A stretch of DNA of 35,580 nucleotides from Amphimedon queenslandica. Lineage: Eukaryota > Porifera > Demospongiae > Haplosclerida > Niphatidae. The notes below the pieces were generated by a model. The model saw nothing but the letters and a program-made list of their open reading frames with translations, was not told the origin of the DNA and did not search any database. The stretch spans positions 67,555 to 103,134 of the forward strand of contig NW_003546437.1 of NCBI RefSeq assembly GCF_000090795.2, read 5' to 3'. Made by a program: the position numbers and the translations under genes. This document shows positions 1 through 10,182 of the stretch, one piece after another (positions within the stretch are counted from its first letter, which is position 1; every line of letters begins with the position of its first letter).

Positions 1-50
1 TCAGAACAGGTATTAATTTTAGTTACTTTTTATTTTTTATAATGTGAATA

Positions 51-805
51 GTGCTACTCCATATAGAGAAAGAATAATTAGGTTTGTCTGTTTGTTTTGA
101 TGCTTTTGATTAATTTTTTAATGTTTCTAGTTCTGCATCATCAAGTCCAATAGACTTCCCTATTGATCAGTATTTTTTATTTAACAAATATTATTTTTTT
201 TGAATTCATTGATAGCATTACTCCTACTAGAAACAACAGTATAATTAGGTAAAGTATTTTGTTTCTCAGAACTTTTATGTATTAAATTTTTAGTTCTGCA
301 TCACTGAGTCCAGTAACGCAGAGTCCAATAAACTTTATTGATTAGTAATTGATGTTTAAGTATCATGTTTCTTAATACGTAGTACCTTTGCATTATTAGT
401 GGCACTCCAAGTGGTAGACCAATTGCTAAGTATTATTTTGTATTGTTTTACATTTTAAATTTTATTATAGTAGTACCATTACTGCACGAAGAATTGCTTC
501 AAAACCAAGCTGTACAACTGACAGGTGAGTGTCTGTTTTAGTGTTATTTTTTATAATTATAGTGACAGGAGAAGTGGTAAAAATAAGTTGATACCAGAAA
601 AACAGTAATTGCAATTTTTTATTAATAATTATTTACTATTAATTGTTAGAAAACAAAAATTCACAGATGATATAAAGTATGAAGCTAGCAACCATCTACT
701 TTTTACTGTGTTTTCTGATGTCCTATAGCAGCTTTATTCCTGAGATATTTGAAGATTCATCAAGTTCAAGTTCTATTGATGATGGTGACTTAGAATTTGA
801 CATTT
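51..805 (+). CDS. Candidate 3' end of a multi-exon gene with microexons
   Basis: Not recognised as a known family. Several 30-55-base segments each follow an AG and end before a GT: about 52-81, 130-168, 216-248, 292-346, 400-428, 477-522, 563-604 and 655-712. Four of them share a pattern, reading ATPYRERIIR, ITPTRNNSIIR, GTPSGRPIAK and TITARRIASKP. Two others read SASSSPIDFP and SASLSPVTQSP, so the exons look duplicated in an alternating order with a period near 165 bases. A last exon from about 731 reads into an acidic, serine-rich tail ending DLEFDI and a TAA at 803-805; AATAATAAAA follows at once and could serve as a polyadenylation signal. Phase can be kept across the last junctions if a GTTTTC donor is used near 712. 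The gene would begin left of the window. Transcript evidence is needed; the repeats could also be a decayed tandem repeat. Confidence 0.35.
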
Positions 806-1900
806 AATAATAAAAATGATTATAATACTAATATTAATAGTACGGTGTAAATTGTTTTCATTGGGACAAAATGGAGTAATACTGTGCAGAAACGGGTAAT
901 ATACGGCTGGAAAACAAGAAAGACTGTTGCAGAACAGTCCCACGGTGGTATCATCATTATTCCGTAATCTGCCCACACGGACCTGCCGTTAACAGTCTGT
1001 ATATGCCTAGTACTGTGCGATAAACGGATCCGTACTTAACAAGCGCTAATGCTGTGTTGCTGTGTTATAGTTTTTAAAATTAATGGTACTTTGGGAAAAT
1101 TACCCATTGTCATGTGAGAACAATAATCATGTGTAAGCAAGCAATTTTTTTTCTGTTTTGGTGAAGTCAATGCACTAACAGTATCTCGTCTTGCTACACA
1201 TGAAATACTTAAATGTCTATGAATATAATGCAAATGTAAATGTATTCACTTCACAAAAATTATTAGCAGTCAAGCAAACAAAGCGGCGTATTCTGAAACA
1301 TGAATGTGATGATGAAATTCTTCACCACCAATTAAAACTAAAATTAACTTTTGCTACTTGAAATCAAGCAATATATACAGTTTTTGGGATTTTATGATTT
1401 AATTAGAATCAAATGATAATGACAATGTGGAAAATGAAGCGGAAGATGACATTGAAGATATTGTAACAATTAACTGATTGTCAAAGCATTCTAACTATAA
1501 TTACAATTCTGTAGGATAAAAGTGATAGCTGTTTTAATGATGGAAGTTGTGAAACAACTACGGGACAAACTAAAGTGTTTTAATACATTAGTTTTCAATT
1601 TTAAATGTTGATTTTTGATAGTCATTGTCAGCTCAAGTCACTTAGTCTACTACACCAACAGTACTGGCATATTAACCAAATTGTTAGTAATCCCATTGAT
1701 CTTGTCATTTTGAAGGACAAGATTCAGCAAATTTGATGTTTCAGTACTTACCAAAATAAATTGTGCTGCTATGCTCTATGGCAAATGGTGAAATTAAAAA
1801 ACCTACCAATCACTAAAATTTAGCAATTTTCCAAAGCCCTCCAGAAATAATTACCTATTGCCTAATACTTTTTTAATTTATTGTTATACTTTATTATAGA
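806..1900. other. Intergenic stretch, no gene recognised
   Basis: A less AT-rich patch with several CpGs lies at about 860-1,040. It holds two similar direct segments, TAATACTGTGCAGAAACGG near 874 and TAGTACTGTGCGATAAACGG near 1,007. Between 1,260 and 1,475 there are short open stretches with a basic part (QTKRRILKHE) and an acidic part (NVENEAEDDIEDI) that could be exon remnants. Nothing here matches a family I know. Confidence 0.3.
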
Positions 1901-2215
1901 ACAATGGCTTTATTGTCCCATTCTTATCTACAAATACACCTATGTCTACATTAGTGGCATACCCAAATCTGTGTGCACACCTAAGTCAAGTTCTTCAAAG
2001 GATGAACAAGATATCAAAGTATGATTCGTCTATGTCATTTGTTAATGCAGAATTACAATTAGGACCATTTGGATACAATAGAGAGCAAGTTTGATAAATT
2101 ATGGAAACATAATAACACTTTGGCTGTACGTTATAGATGTCTGTGGGAAGATTTTGAATGTTTCATATCAAGAAAAAGAAGGATCTTGCTGATGATGATA
2201 CTAGCACAACATAGA
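1901..2215 (+). pseudogene. Unrecognised coding-like remnant in two frames
   Basis: One frame reads an ordinary globular composition from 1,901 (including VAYPNLCAHLSQVLQRMNK and ELQLGPFGYNREQ) to a TGA at 2,092-2,094. A second frame continues with FDKLWKHNNTLAVRYRCLW and EDFECFISRKRR to about 2,190. The change of frame at the point where the first one stops suggests a single decayed coding region. I do not recognise the family, and no catalytic motif is visible. Confidence 0.25.
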
Positions 2216-3319
2216 CAGTTGACAGCCAATTTTTATAAGTATGTGCTGTTCTGTGGTGATTTAAATATTAATCACTCCGTTTTTTGAATTTTTCAGGAAT
2301 GTTAAGTCAATATACTGACTTTGCACGCAGAAAGTCCATCGAAATTCGCTTCGTCTTTAATGCACATTCTTTCAGTGAGTCCGAGCAAAGTCATTGTTAT
2401 ACACCTTCAAATAGAACACAAAAGCCCCTCTCGATCAGAAAAAGGTTTTATTTTTTTAAGGTATTGAAAGCTTTCTGCAACTGCTTGTAATAATGATATT
2501 TGTTTAATTAGAATGTATTAAGAAAAAGTTTGAACATAGTACTAAAGAATTTGAAGGGTCAGTTGTGAGGTGAAAGTGTGTGCAGAGATGTTTAGACAAG
2601 AACTGAATGTTGACTTTTAATAAGGAATTGGAGTGTAAAGTAGAAGAACGAGAGACAGTAACTATTTAAGTACTTTGATATGAAAATTAATTTTGTTGCT
2701 TTGTTACTGATATAAACAGTTTGAAGTGTATACTGATCTTGTCAAATTTTTGCCAGATCAGTCATGATCTTTACATACATCTATCACCATCTAAGTATCT
2801 TAACATAATAATTAACTGATTGCTTCAGGACTGTTATATGATTTAAGCAGGACTTTCATCTGATTTTGCAAGAACTATTGCCTAATCTTATCGGGAGTAT
2901 TGTTTGATCTGGCCAGAACTATTACCTAATCTTGTCAAAACTTTTATCTTAACTTCAAAAATTATTAATAAGATTTTGGAATTTCTTGTCTAATTTTAAG
3001 ATACAACTTAATTTTTTTTTTGCAGGGTCACCTGTCTGTACAGTGCCATTTGAGAGAAGGCTTTTTTATTGGTATACATTCTATTTTTTTGAAAATAGTC
3101 CTTTTGAAACTCACTATTATGTTAGTCTGGGCCCACCTTTTTGCCGTGACACGGAAGGGTCTGGTGAGACTGCTACAGAATTTGTTTCACTGTGAGCGTA
3201 TCTTGCGCACCAATCAGCTTTTTCGAGCGACAAGGATGTGTCATCAGTCATTTGATATCACCTGACTATTGTAGTCACTCCTGATTAAATTTGAGATGGC
3301 TGACAATCTTGAGAGCGTT
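2216..3319. other. AT-rich spacer, no gene recognised
   Basis: Contains short open frames only. The segment from 3,026 follows a strong acceptor-like TTTTTTTTTGCAG and stays open to 3,195 in one frame, but it has no recognisable domain. Between about 2,750 and 2,960 phrases such as GATCTTGTCA / TAATCTTGTC and GAACTATT recur, which looks like low-complexity duplication. Confidence 0.3.
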
Positions 3320-4122
3320 TGATATTGACTTCTGAAGAAGTGCCATTTATTGGAAAAGACTGGAGACATGTCTTCCAGAGTTCATCACTTGAAAAAAGGT
3401 TGGTTTGTATAATTGTTGATGAAGCTCACTATGTTGAGACATGGTATATTAATTTGATTACAAAGACATTGTTCACAACTTTTGTCATGTCATAGGGGAA
3501 GAGGCTTTAAAAAAGAATTTAATAAAACTAAGTGATCTTCGTTTCTGTCACTGTAAATTTCATTGCGCTAAAGGTAACTGCATCAATGAGTACATGTAAG
3601 GAAGTGATACATTTCTTAGGAATGAAGAAACCTGTCACCATTTTGAGGTCACCTGAAAAGCCAATTATATTTTATGCTGTATGTGAAAAGGAGGAGAAAG
3701 TTGCAATATAATAATAGACGAACTTTATGTGAAACGAGGACATATTGATAATATTAATTTCTGTCACACATACAAGGATTGCACAGACATATATTCATCA
3801 GTTAAGCGGGAATTAAAGAATGAGATTACTGAACGTATTGGATATGCAGATGTGTCTGCATTTCTGTCTTGTTGATATGTTTAATGCTTGCAACAGCAGT
3901 AGTACAAAATCTGCAATGTTAATATCTTTCTTGTCTCAATCTAGGCTACGAATCATATTGGCAATATCAGCTTTTGGAATGGGTATAGATTGGTCTAATG
4001 TAGTACGTGTCATTCACTGGGGCACACCATCAAACGTAGAAAGTTATATTCAAGAAACTGGTAGGGCCAGTCGTGATGGCCAAGCAGCACGTGCCATTTC
4101 ATTCTCATCCAAAAGAGACTAG
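3320..4122 (+). pseudogene. RecQ-like DNA helicase fragment, broken
   Basis: RecQ helicases are superfamily 2, 3'-5' DNA helicases. The DEAH-box segment survives as CIIVDEAHYVETW at about 3,406-3,445, preceded by GKDWRHVFQSSSLEKR. A downstream frame gives the linker CKEVIHFLGMKKPVTI (about 3,595-3,645) and then NFCHTYKDCTDIYSSVK (about 3,757-3,808). The cleanest part, open from 3,820, holds helicase motifs V and VI: ILAISAFGMGIDWSNVVRVI and ESYIQETGRASRDGQ. The Walker A region is missing, and the middle runs through at least three frames with stops, so the copy cannot code for a helicase. The motif VI arginine finger context (QETGRASRDG) is intact. The reading frame ends at a TAG exactly where the opposite-strand Merlin-like fragment begins. 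RecQ-like genes of this divergent type are, to my knowledge, numerous in sponge and cnidarian genomes and may be mobile or retroposed. Confidence 0.85.
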
Positions 4123-4394
4123 TTTTCTAAGTGCCATTCCCAATAGTAGGTCAGCTTCTGGATCTGCTCTAGAGTCAGATGAAACCCCTCACACCAGCTA
4201 CTCTTCCAGATACTGACCTTATTGCAGGACCTGTCTGAGCACTTCCAAATCATGAGATCCCTTGAAAATGAAGTGTCCCTTGTAAGCCTCATCCTCCCAT
4301 TACTGCACTTAGGACAGTCATGGTCAGTAAAGTCTCCTAACATACCCCTTCCCTTCTCACCCATTTGCGTACCTCTTCCTTGGTCTTGCTGCAT
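4119..4394 (-). pseudogene. Merlin/IS1595-like transposase N-terminal fragment
   Basis: The 91-residue frame carries a zinc-ribbon-like set of cysteines, CPKCSNGRMRL followed by WKCSDRSC. After these come VSIWKSSWCEGFHLTLEQI and KLTYYWEW, which resemble the conserved region that precedes the DDE domain in Merlin elements (related to bacterial IS1595/ISXO2), where the usual wording is close to VSIRKGSWFEGSHLTLEQ. The DDE catalytic domain should follow toward lower coordinates but is absent: the frame runs straight into the end of the RecQ-like fragment on the other strand. It is therefore a truncated copy. The family call rests on recalled motif similarity; another zinc-ribbon DDE transposase is possible. 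Confidence 0.5.
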
Positions 4395-4559
4395 ATAGCA
4401 TACATGTCTTCTAGTATCATTTTAGTATCATTCCAGTTGTCAGAATGGAATTGTCACCATTTTGCCTGTAGATCACATTAGGTAAGATGTGCATGTGATG
4501 TTTTGCTTGGGACCAGTAAAGTGTAATCTACCCTGCCATTGGATATTCGGAAAGTGAAG
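4395..4559. other. Short spacer, nothing recognised
   Basis: No coding signal or repeat apart from a near-duplicate of TAGTATCATT at about 4,414 and 4,425. Confidence 0.3.
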
Positions 4560-5510
4560 GCAGTGATGGTGAAAATAAATGTGATGGGCTCTTGTTAACA
4601 ACCCTGGAGCAGCTGCACTTCCCATCACAGTGGAAGCTTTCACAGCACCTGGAGCAGCAGGAAGAGGAGTATGATGATGAAGAACCTCTCATCACTCCTG
4701 CAACTAGCAACACTAAAGTTGTGGAGCCAGAGGATCTAGAGATGGATGAGAGCTGTGGATTTGAGAGAAAGGGTGGAAATTGAGGCATTACGCTCTAGTG
4801 GGTATTGTGCAAGGAAGTGCCACACACAGTTTGAGAAGGATTATATGATGAGAATGCGCTGGAATTTGCAAGAACCGATGAAGGACCAAATGGAGATGAC
4901 TATTCTTGGACGCCTGATGTCATCAACATCTTGTGAAACAGTTGAGAGTAATAGGACTGACTATGAATACAGGGGAAAGAAAGAATTAGACACAATATGT
5001 ATAACAATTACTGATGTCTTATGTTTTAAGAATAGATATGTAAGATCTTCTTGTTCATCTACAGTATCAGAAATGGTCCTTACAAGAACTTGAGGAGGCA
5101 TTTTCTTCAAAATTGAATGAAACCTAGGTAAAGTAATAAAAATAATTCTTAATGTAGGAAGACTGGTCGCATTTCATGTTATGCTGTCCCTGTTGAAGGC
5201 ATTAAAGATGAGGTAGCACTTTTGAAGTACTATGCTGAAGACTACACCATTTTACTACCTGGAGAATACCTAGAGTGAGTGATTACAGAAAGGCAAAGTT
5301 ATTGCTGTCCAGTGTGTCCCAACAAATGGCTTACAGGCAGTATGCTGATGCTTGAAGGGAACATGCTCTCAGTGCAAGTTCCATTAAAAGATTATGGAGA
5401 ACGTAGGTTCCCACATTTGCAGCATCAAACCAATGATTGACTTATGCTTGAAGCACAACACTGCAATGTTATGGAATGCTGGGTGTGAGATTGAGCGTCA
5501 GTATGAGGTA
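4560..5510 (+). pseudogene. Integrase-like transposon protein (unnamed animal family), fragment
   Basis: An acidic N-terminal part (LEQQEEEYDDEEPLI) lies in one frame. It shifts at about 4,745 into LRERVEIEALRSSGYCARKC and MEMTILGRLMS, a cysteine-bearing region followed by the phrase often seen as LDxxILGxL. A third segment starts after a probable 30-base intron (GTAAAG...TGTAG, about 5,129-5,158) and reads TGRISCYAVPVEGIKDEVAL, YTILLPGEYLE, then after another shift KPMIDLC. This series (Cys-rich segment, LGxL, ILLPG, KPMTDLC) is one I recall from a widespread cnidarian, sponge and insect transposon protein that carries an integrase-type DDE domain further downstream. That domain is not present here; after a GTACAT donor-like site at about 5,509 the sequence becomes the tandem array. 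Several frameshifts make it non-functional. Confidence 0.5.
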
Positions 5511-5639
5511 CATTTAACATTATGAAAAATGTATTTAATTATTTTTGCCTTAAAAATATTGTCACTTTGTCAGTAACTTTGTCTTTTGATAACTTTTTAT
5601 TTTTATGTTACATTTAAAATGAAGAATATTGATACTACA

Positions 5640-6815
5640 TGAACATACAGTACTTTTTCTTCATGTGTTAGGGGTATCTAATTCTATACAAAAGAATGCA
5701 ATGTGTAATGTGTACATATTATAATTCACCTTAGTAGTGTAGCGTAGTGTCCGTTACTGTTATACAGTTGTATTCATGTGTTAGGAGTGTCTAATTTTAT
5801 AAAACATGGTAATGTGTATTTTGTGCTTATTATTATTATAATTCACCTTAGTACTGTAGCATAGTGTCCTTTACTGTTATACAGTTGTATTACTTGTTGT
5901 GTTACAAGTATCTAATTGTATATAAAAAATGGTAATGTGTATTGTGTACTTTTTATTTTCACTTTACTTGTGTAGCATAGTGTCCTTTACTATTATACAG
6001 TTGTATTGCTTGTTGTCATAGAAATATCTAATTGTGAATGTAATGTAAATTGTGTACTTATTATTAGTATAATTCACCTTAGTAGTTTAACATAGTGTCC
6101 TTTACTGTTATTAGTACTGTAGCATAGTGTTCATTACTGTTATGCAGTTGTATTACTTGTTGTGTTACAAGTATCTAATTGTATATAAAGATGGTAATGT
6201 GTATTGTGTACTGTGTAGCAGTGTTCTTTACTATTATACAGTTGTATTGCTTGTTGTCTTAGAAATATCTAATTGTATATAGAAGAATGTAATGTAAATT
6301 GTGTATTTATTATTAGTATAATTCACCTTAGTAGTGTAGCATAGTGTCCTTTACTGTTATATGGTTGTATTACTTGATGTGGTAGGAGTATCTAACAATA
6401 TACCGAAGTTCGTAACGTATATTGTGTACTTATTATTAGCATAACTTACCTTGATAATGTAGCGTAGTGTCCTTTACTTTTATACAGTTGTATTGCTTGT
6501 TCTGTTAGAAGTATCTAATTTTATATAAAAGATGCTAATGTGTATTGTATACCTATTATTAGTATAAATTATGTTAGTAGTGTAGCATAGTGTCCTTTAA
6601 TGTTTTACAGTTGTATTACTTGATGTTAGAACTATCTAATTGTATATTAAAGGTCGTAATGTGTATTGTGTACTTATTATTAGTATAACTAACCTGGATA
6701 GTGTAGCAGTGTCCTTTACTGTTATACTGTTGTATTGCTTGTTGTGTTTGAAGTATCTATTTGCCTATAAAACATGGTAATGAGTATTGTGTTCTTATTA
6801 TTACCACAAGTAAGT
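5640..6815. repeat. Tandem array, unit about 120 bases
   Basis: A diverged unit recurs about nine times plus a partial. Its landmarks are a block close to GTAGCATAGTGTCCTTTACT, then TATACAGTTGTATTACTTGTT, then GTATCTAATTGTATATAAAA, then GGTAATGTGTATTGTGTAC and TTATTATTAGTATAA. The first landmark occurs near 5,737, 5,851, 5,971, 6,089, 6,117, 6,214, 6,334, 6,456, 6,579 and 6,703. The interval of only 28 bases between the fourth and fifth marks an internal rearrangement, and the copy near 6,214 lacks about 20 bases of the unit. It contains no open reading frame. Confidence 0.85.
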
Positions 6816-6816
6816 A

Positions 6817-7056
6817 AAAAACATTAAAATAGAAGTAGTGGGATTAAATGAAGAAAGAGTAAAGAAACAAGAGGGTATGAAATCCTACACCACCGCATGA
6901 ACCTGCAAAGATCAATCCCAAGTACTGGCATTGTGGAGTCTTTATCTTGCATGCAGTGGTGTAGCATTTCTTACCACACCAGTTTGCAAGTACCCTCTTG
7001 TTTCTTTACTTTATCTTCACTCAATCTTACAACTTTTTCATTTTTAATGTTTTTTA
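6817..7056. mobile_element. Foldback (MITE-like) element
   Basis: The left arm begins AAAAAACATTAAAAT and runs through AGTAAAGAAACAAGAGGGTA to the CTACACCACCGCATG block. The right arm contains the reverse complement: TGCAGTGGTGTAG, TACCCTCTTGTTTCTTTACT, then TTTTTAATGTTTTTT. The arms are roughly 80-105 bases, because the right arm carries an extra 20-base piece beside the CTACACCAC block. The loop is about 50 bases. No protein is encoded. It abuts the end of the tandem array. Confidence 0.75.
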
Positions 7057-7700
7057 ATTGCTTGTTTCCATTCATTTTTCTAAAATTAATTAAATTACAC
7101 TCTGTTACAATTGTAAGGTTAGGTTTATTATATGCATGATAATCACGTGCGCATAAATTAAAATGGCATCAAACCACAAACCCATGCGGTGATTCTAGCT
7201 GGGTTATATCTTCCATTTTGTTCTTTGTCCTTACTTTTTCTGAAAGTACCATTTTGGTCCTTGACCCAAGCTTAGAAGCGTGATGTCAAAGCCAACTCGA
7301 GCACTTCTCCGACTTAGAAGATAATATGGGTGATAAAAGAAGATGAAAGAAAGAAGAAATGTGAATTTCGGCCAATTCTCTAGAAACGCTCCCACTACAT
7401 TACAGTCCATTTTAAAGGTACCAAAATATGGGCATAGGCAGACTATGAAAGAAGGTTGAGCAGGAGAGAAAAGTGGGCACAAGAAGCGTGCTGAAATTTT
7501 TATTATGTCCCTTTATGCCTCCAAAAATGTGGAGATTTCGCGCTATCTAACACGCATCATCATGCGCATGCACACGTATTATTGCTTTATCGTAATCTGG
7601 AGAAATATTTTGTGTTATGGTGGCTTTCAAAAATGCCGGTTAACAAATAAAACAAAAATGAAGAGAAAGCTTCACTCTGAGGATGAGGAGGATGATCACT
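7057..7700. other. Spacer with a conserved GTFK...WP segment on the minus strand
   Basis: Most of this stretch is unrecognised. On the minus strand at about 7,355-7,421 there is a segment reading GTFKMDCNVVGAFLENWPKF. It resembles GTFKVDCNVAKTFLDAWPTF, which starts the 190-residue frame at 14,801. At DNA level GGTACCTTTAAA-TGGACTG is shared almost exactly. The frame here has an 83-residue open stretch with no further recognisable domain. Confidence 0.4.
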
Positions 7701-9770
7701 GTAGGAGTACTCTGGAGATCTTGTGAGAGTCAGCAAACTTAATGACTATCTCGTCTAAGTAGTCCCAGAGCTTAGCTTGGTAGACAAGTCTCTTTTGTAT
7801 GCAAAAGAGATAGGTGATTAAGTCACCCTTGAGACATTGTAGACCTGAGTTAAGATTTTAATCTCCTAAAAGAAGAGAAAGACCTCTCGGCTAATGTGAT
7901 GGTGATGCCAATTGTCATAGCAATTTGAAGGACTGTCAGAATGTCTACAAAACATCCTGAGCGCCATGTAGATGGGCATAGACAATATGAATATATGTTA
8001 GAGGAGAAGCTTCCTTTCGGAAGTTAACAGCCACTGCTGCCTCAGATGTGACAGAGTCTACATCAGTATTGTAGTGGTTCAGAAAAGGTAACAGTGAAGG
8101 AACATGGAGAAATGAAGGAAATGAGGATGCAAGAGACTGGAGAGAATGTAGTAGTGAAAGGTTAGTCTCAGTGAACCTGCTGTTGAGTTCTCCAAGAACA
8201 TCAATGGTTGAATAGTACACTGATGTACGGTATTCACTGATGTCAGGCCTGATTCCAGTGATTCCTTCTATGACAAAGTCTGAGAATGAAGATGGAGTTA
8301 TTCTGTTGCTTTGTCTAGGGAGAGTCACAGGGATGTTGTTACTGTCAGCTAGTTGGGCAGCTGAATCCCATTTTGTCAACCATTCACTCTTTGACCTCAT
8401 GGACATTAAAGAAGTCTTGGTTGTTGCCATACAGGTGGCTGCAGTAGCATAATGGAGCTGCTCTGACAGAAGTAAATTACTGAGTTTTCCAGTAATAGAA
8501 AATACCTCGTCAAAGAGCAAGAGAGAGAGAAGAAATGGAAAAGAGCTAATTTGATGGTAGAGACCTCTTGCTTCAATTGCTCTACTTCCAGTGTGGTCCC
8601 ATAACTGTTCTAGAGTGTGCAGTATAGCAGTAAATGTGGTCTTAACTGCTTTAAATGATGCATGCCTACATGTCCATCCAGTGTCACTCAGCTTCACAAG
8701 CTTTACCTCCTTCATTTTCATCTCCTTTTGCTTAGCAAGTAGAAGGCTGTGTGGTACGTAGGATGACATGTAGACATAGAAAGATTATAGAAGAAAAAAC
8801 AAAATTGAAGCGTGATGCCGAGAAGTACAGGAGTCTACTAAGGCAAGGTTTAACTGGTGGGCGTGACAATGGATATAGATAGCTCTAGGATTGTCATCCA
8901 TTATACGTGTCTGTACTCCTGTTAAAGGTCAACTAATCACTGACTCGCCATCATAGCATTGACTAACACAGTCTGCAATGTCAAGCTGTACTTTAGCAAG
9001 AGTGTCATAGATGTATGAGGTAAGAGATGCAGCATCTAGTTCCTCATTGTACGTAAAGGAGGTGAATCTCTCATGAACTACTCCCTTTAAGACATAACGG
9101 ATAACACCTCATCAACTGATTCTCGGTGTCCACATAGAGCAATTCCATGTTGTGCATAACAAAGTATCACCTCCATTAAATAAGTGACATACTGCTGATT
9201 TTCTTTGATAGTGTTTACTCTTCCTCTCTCTATTTGATCGACAATAGAGGTGTCATTGTTACGTTTGGATTGAAACGCACACCATGAGAGTAGAGCTTCC
9301 TTATTCTTTTTGGAAGAGTTGTGAATATCCAAATTGCCACGTTTCCCTCTAGCATGCTTCCAATCAGAATACCTGTCACTGTAAGACCAGGATCAGAGTT
9401 GTCACCAAAGAAACGGCATGGGAAACAGAACACACTATCTCTCTCAATAGAGTATTCCAACCACGGAAAATGATGATACTAGACAGGTGAAAATGACCTA
9501 TTTGAAAAACCAAACGTACAATATGGAAAATTAGCACACAATGGCTGAACAGGCTTCTCAATTTTAGACATTGCGATATCTTCTGGTTGAGGTCTAGTAG
9601 ATGAAGTGGAAGTACCGGTAGAAGTACTTAGAAGAAGAGAAGATAAAGTAGATGTAGTAGGAAGAATAGGGGAATAAGAAGACTCATTAGCTTTAGGAGA
9701 TTGGGAAGTCGTAGCTGAAGTTACTGAAGTTGTAACTGAAGTAGTTTACATGTGCTCCATTACAACAGGG
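7700..9770 (-). pseudogene. hAT-superfamily transposase, ZMYM1-like (TTF zinc finger, DUF4371-like), broken
   Basis: hAT transposases move DNA by cut and paste; ZMYM1-like animal proteins carry the same architecture. Reading from the high end, a Ser/Thr-rich start is followed by IEKPVQPLCANFPYCTFGF. Then comes the TTF-type region FPWLEYSIERDSVFCFPCRF at about 9,480-9,410, and LDIHNSSKKNKEALLSWCAF after a frameshift near 9,335. The core includes LDIADCVSQCYDGES and IYIHCHAHQLNLALVDSC (about 8,990-8,830) with a further break between them. A 274-residue open stretch then runs from LSDTGWTCRHASFKAVK through FRTSVYYSTIDVLGELNSRF to 7,945. After another shift the hAT C-terminal dimerisation motif survives as ITLAERSFSSFRRLKS and LRSTMS (about 7,885-7,825), with stops after each. 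At least four frame changes show that it is dead. Confidence 0.85.
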
Positions 9771-10182
9771 TACTTTCAAACCATGACACAGCTGTACCTC
9801 CTCAAAGCAATGGGCTAGAAAAATAATGAAATGAGGAGTTCATATAGTAAAATAAATCAAAACTTAACTGTTATATAAAATTTAGCAAAGGAAGTAAAAG
9901 AGGTAGGCCAAAAAAACTTATTGTGGTTTCCTGATTCATAACTTTTTTTTTAATTTCTTAAATACGTACTATATAAAACGAAAGACTGGAAAAATAAGTG
10001 TCACACTCATAACAATTTAACCACTTTAATTCCTTATTGGTGATTATATTTATTCAGAAATTGTCAAGTATGTAGTCATTTTATTCTGATACTAGATTTG
10101 CAATGATACTATTGTGATTCAGTATCAATGCATAATTGATCCTATTCATTCAATGTTTATTGTTTCAGGATCAACTGTAGCA
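9771..10182. other. AT-rich spacer, nothing recognised
   Basis: Low-complexity AT-rich DNA between two minus-strand transposase remnants. No open frame, inverted repeat or promoter-like arrangement stands out. Confidence 0.4.

Noticed and set aside
3026..3195. Internal exon after the TTTTTTTTTGCAG acceptor-like site
   Set aside because: Open for 56 codons, but with no recognisable domain, two overlapping frames, and no clear joining exon; not enough support.
5640..6815. CRISPR-like array
   Set aside because: The whole unit repeats, with no short constant repeat alternating with unique spacers, and the genome is eukaryotic.
8240..8452. Plus-strand frame of 70 residues
   Set aside because: Lies opposite the transposase frame, which has recognisable motifs; no motif of its own.
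7945..8769. A 274-residue open frame that could be taken as an intact gene
   Set aside because: It is the middle of the hAT/ZMYM1-like transposase. Recognisable parts continue in other frames on both sides, so it is a surviving stretch of a pseudogene.
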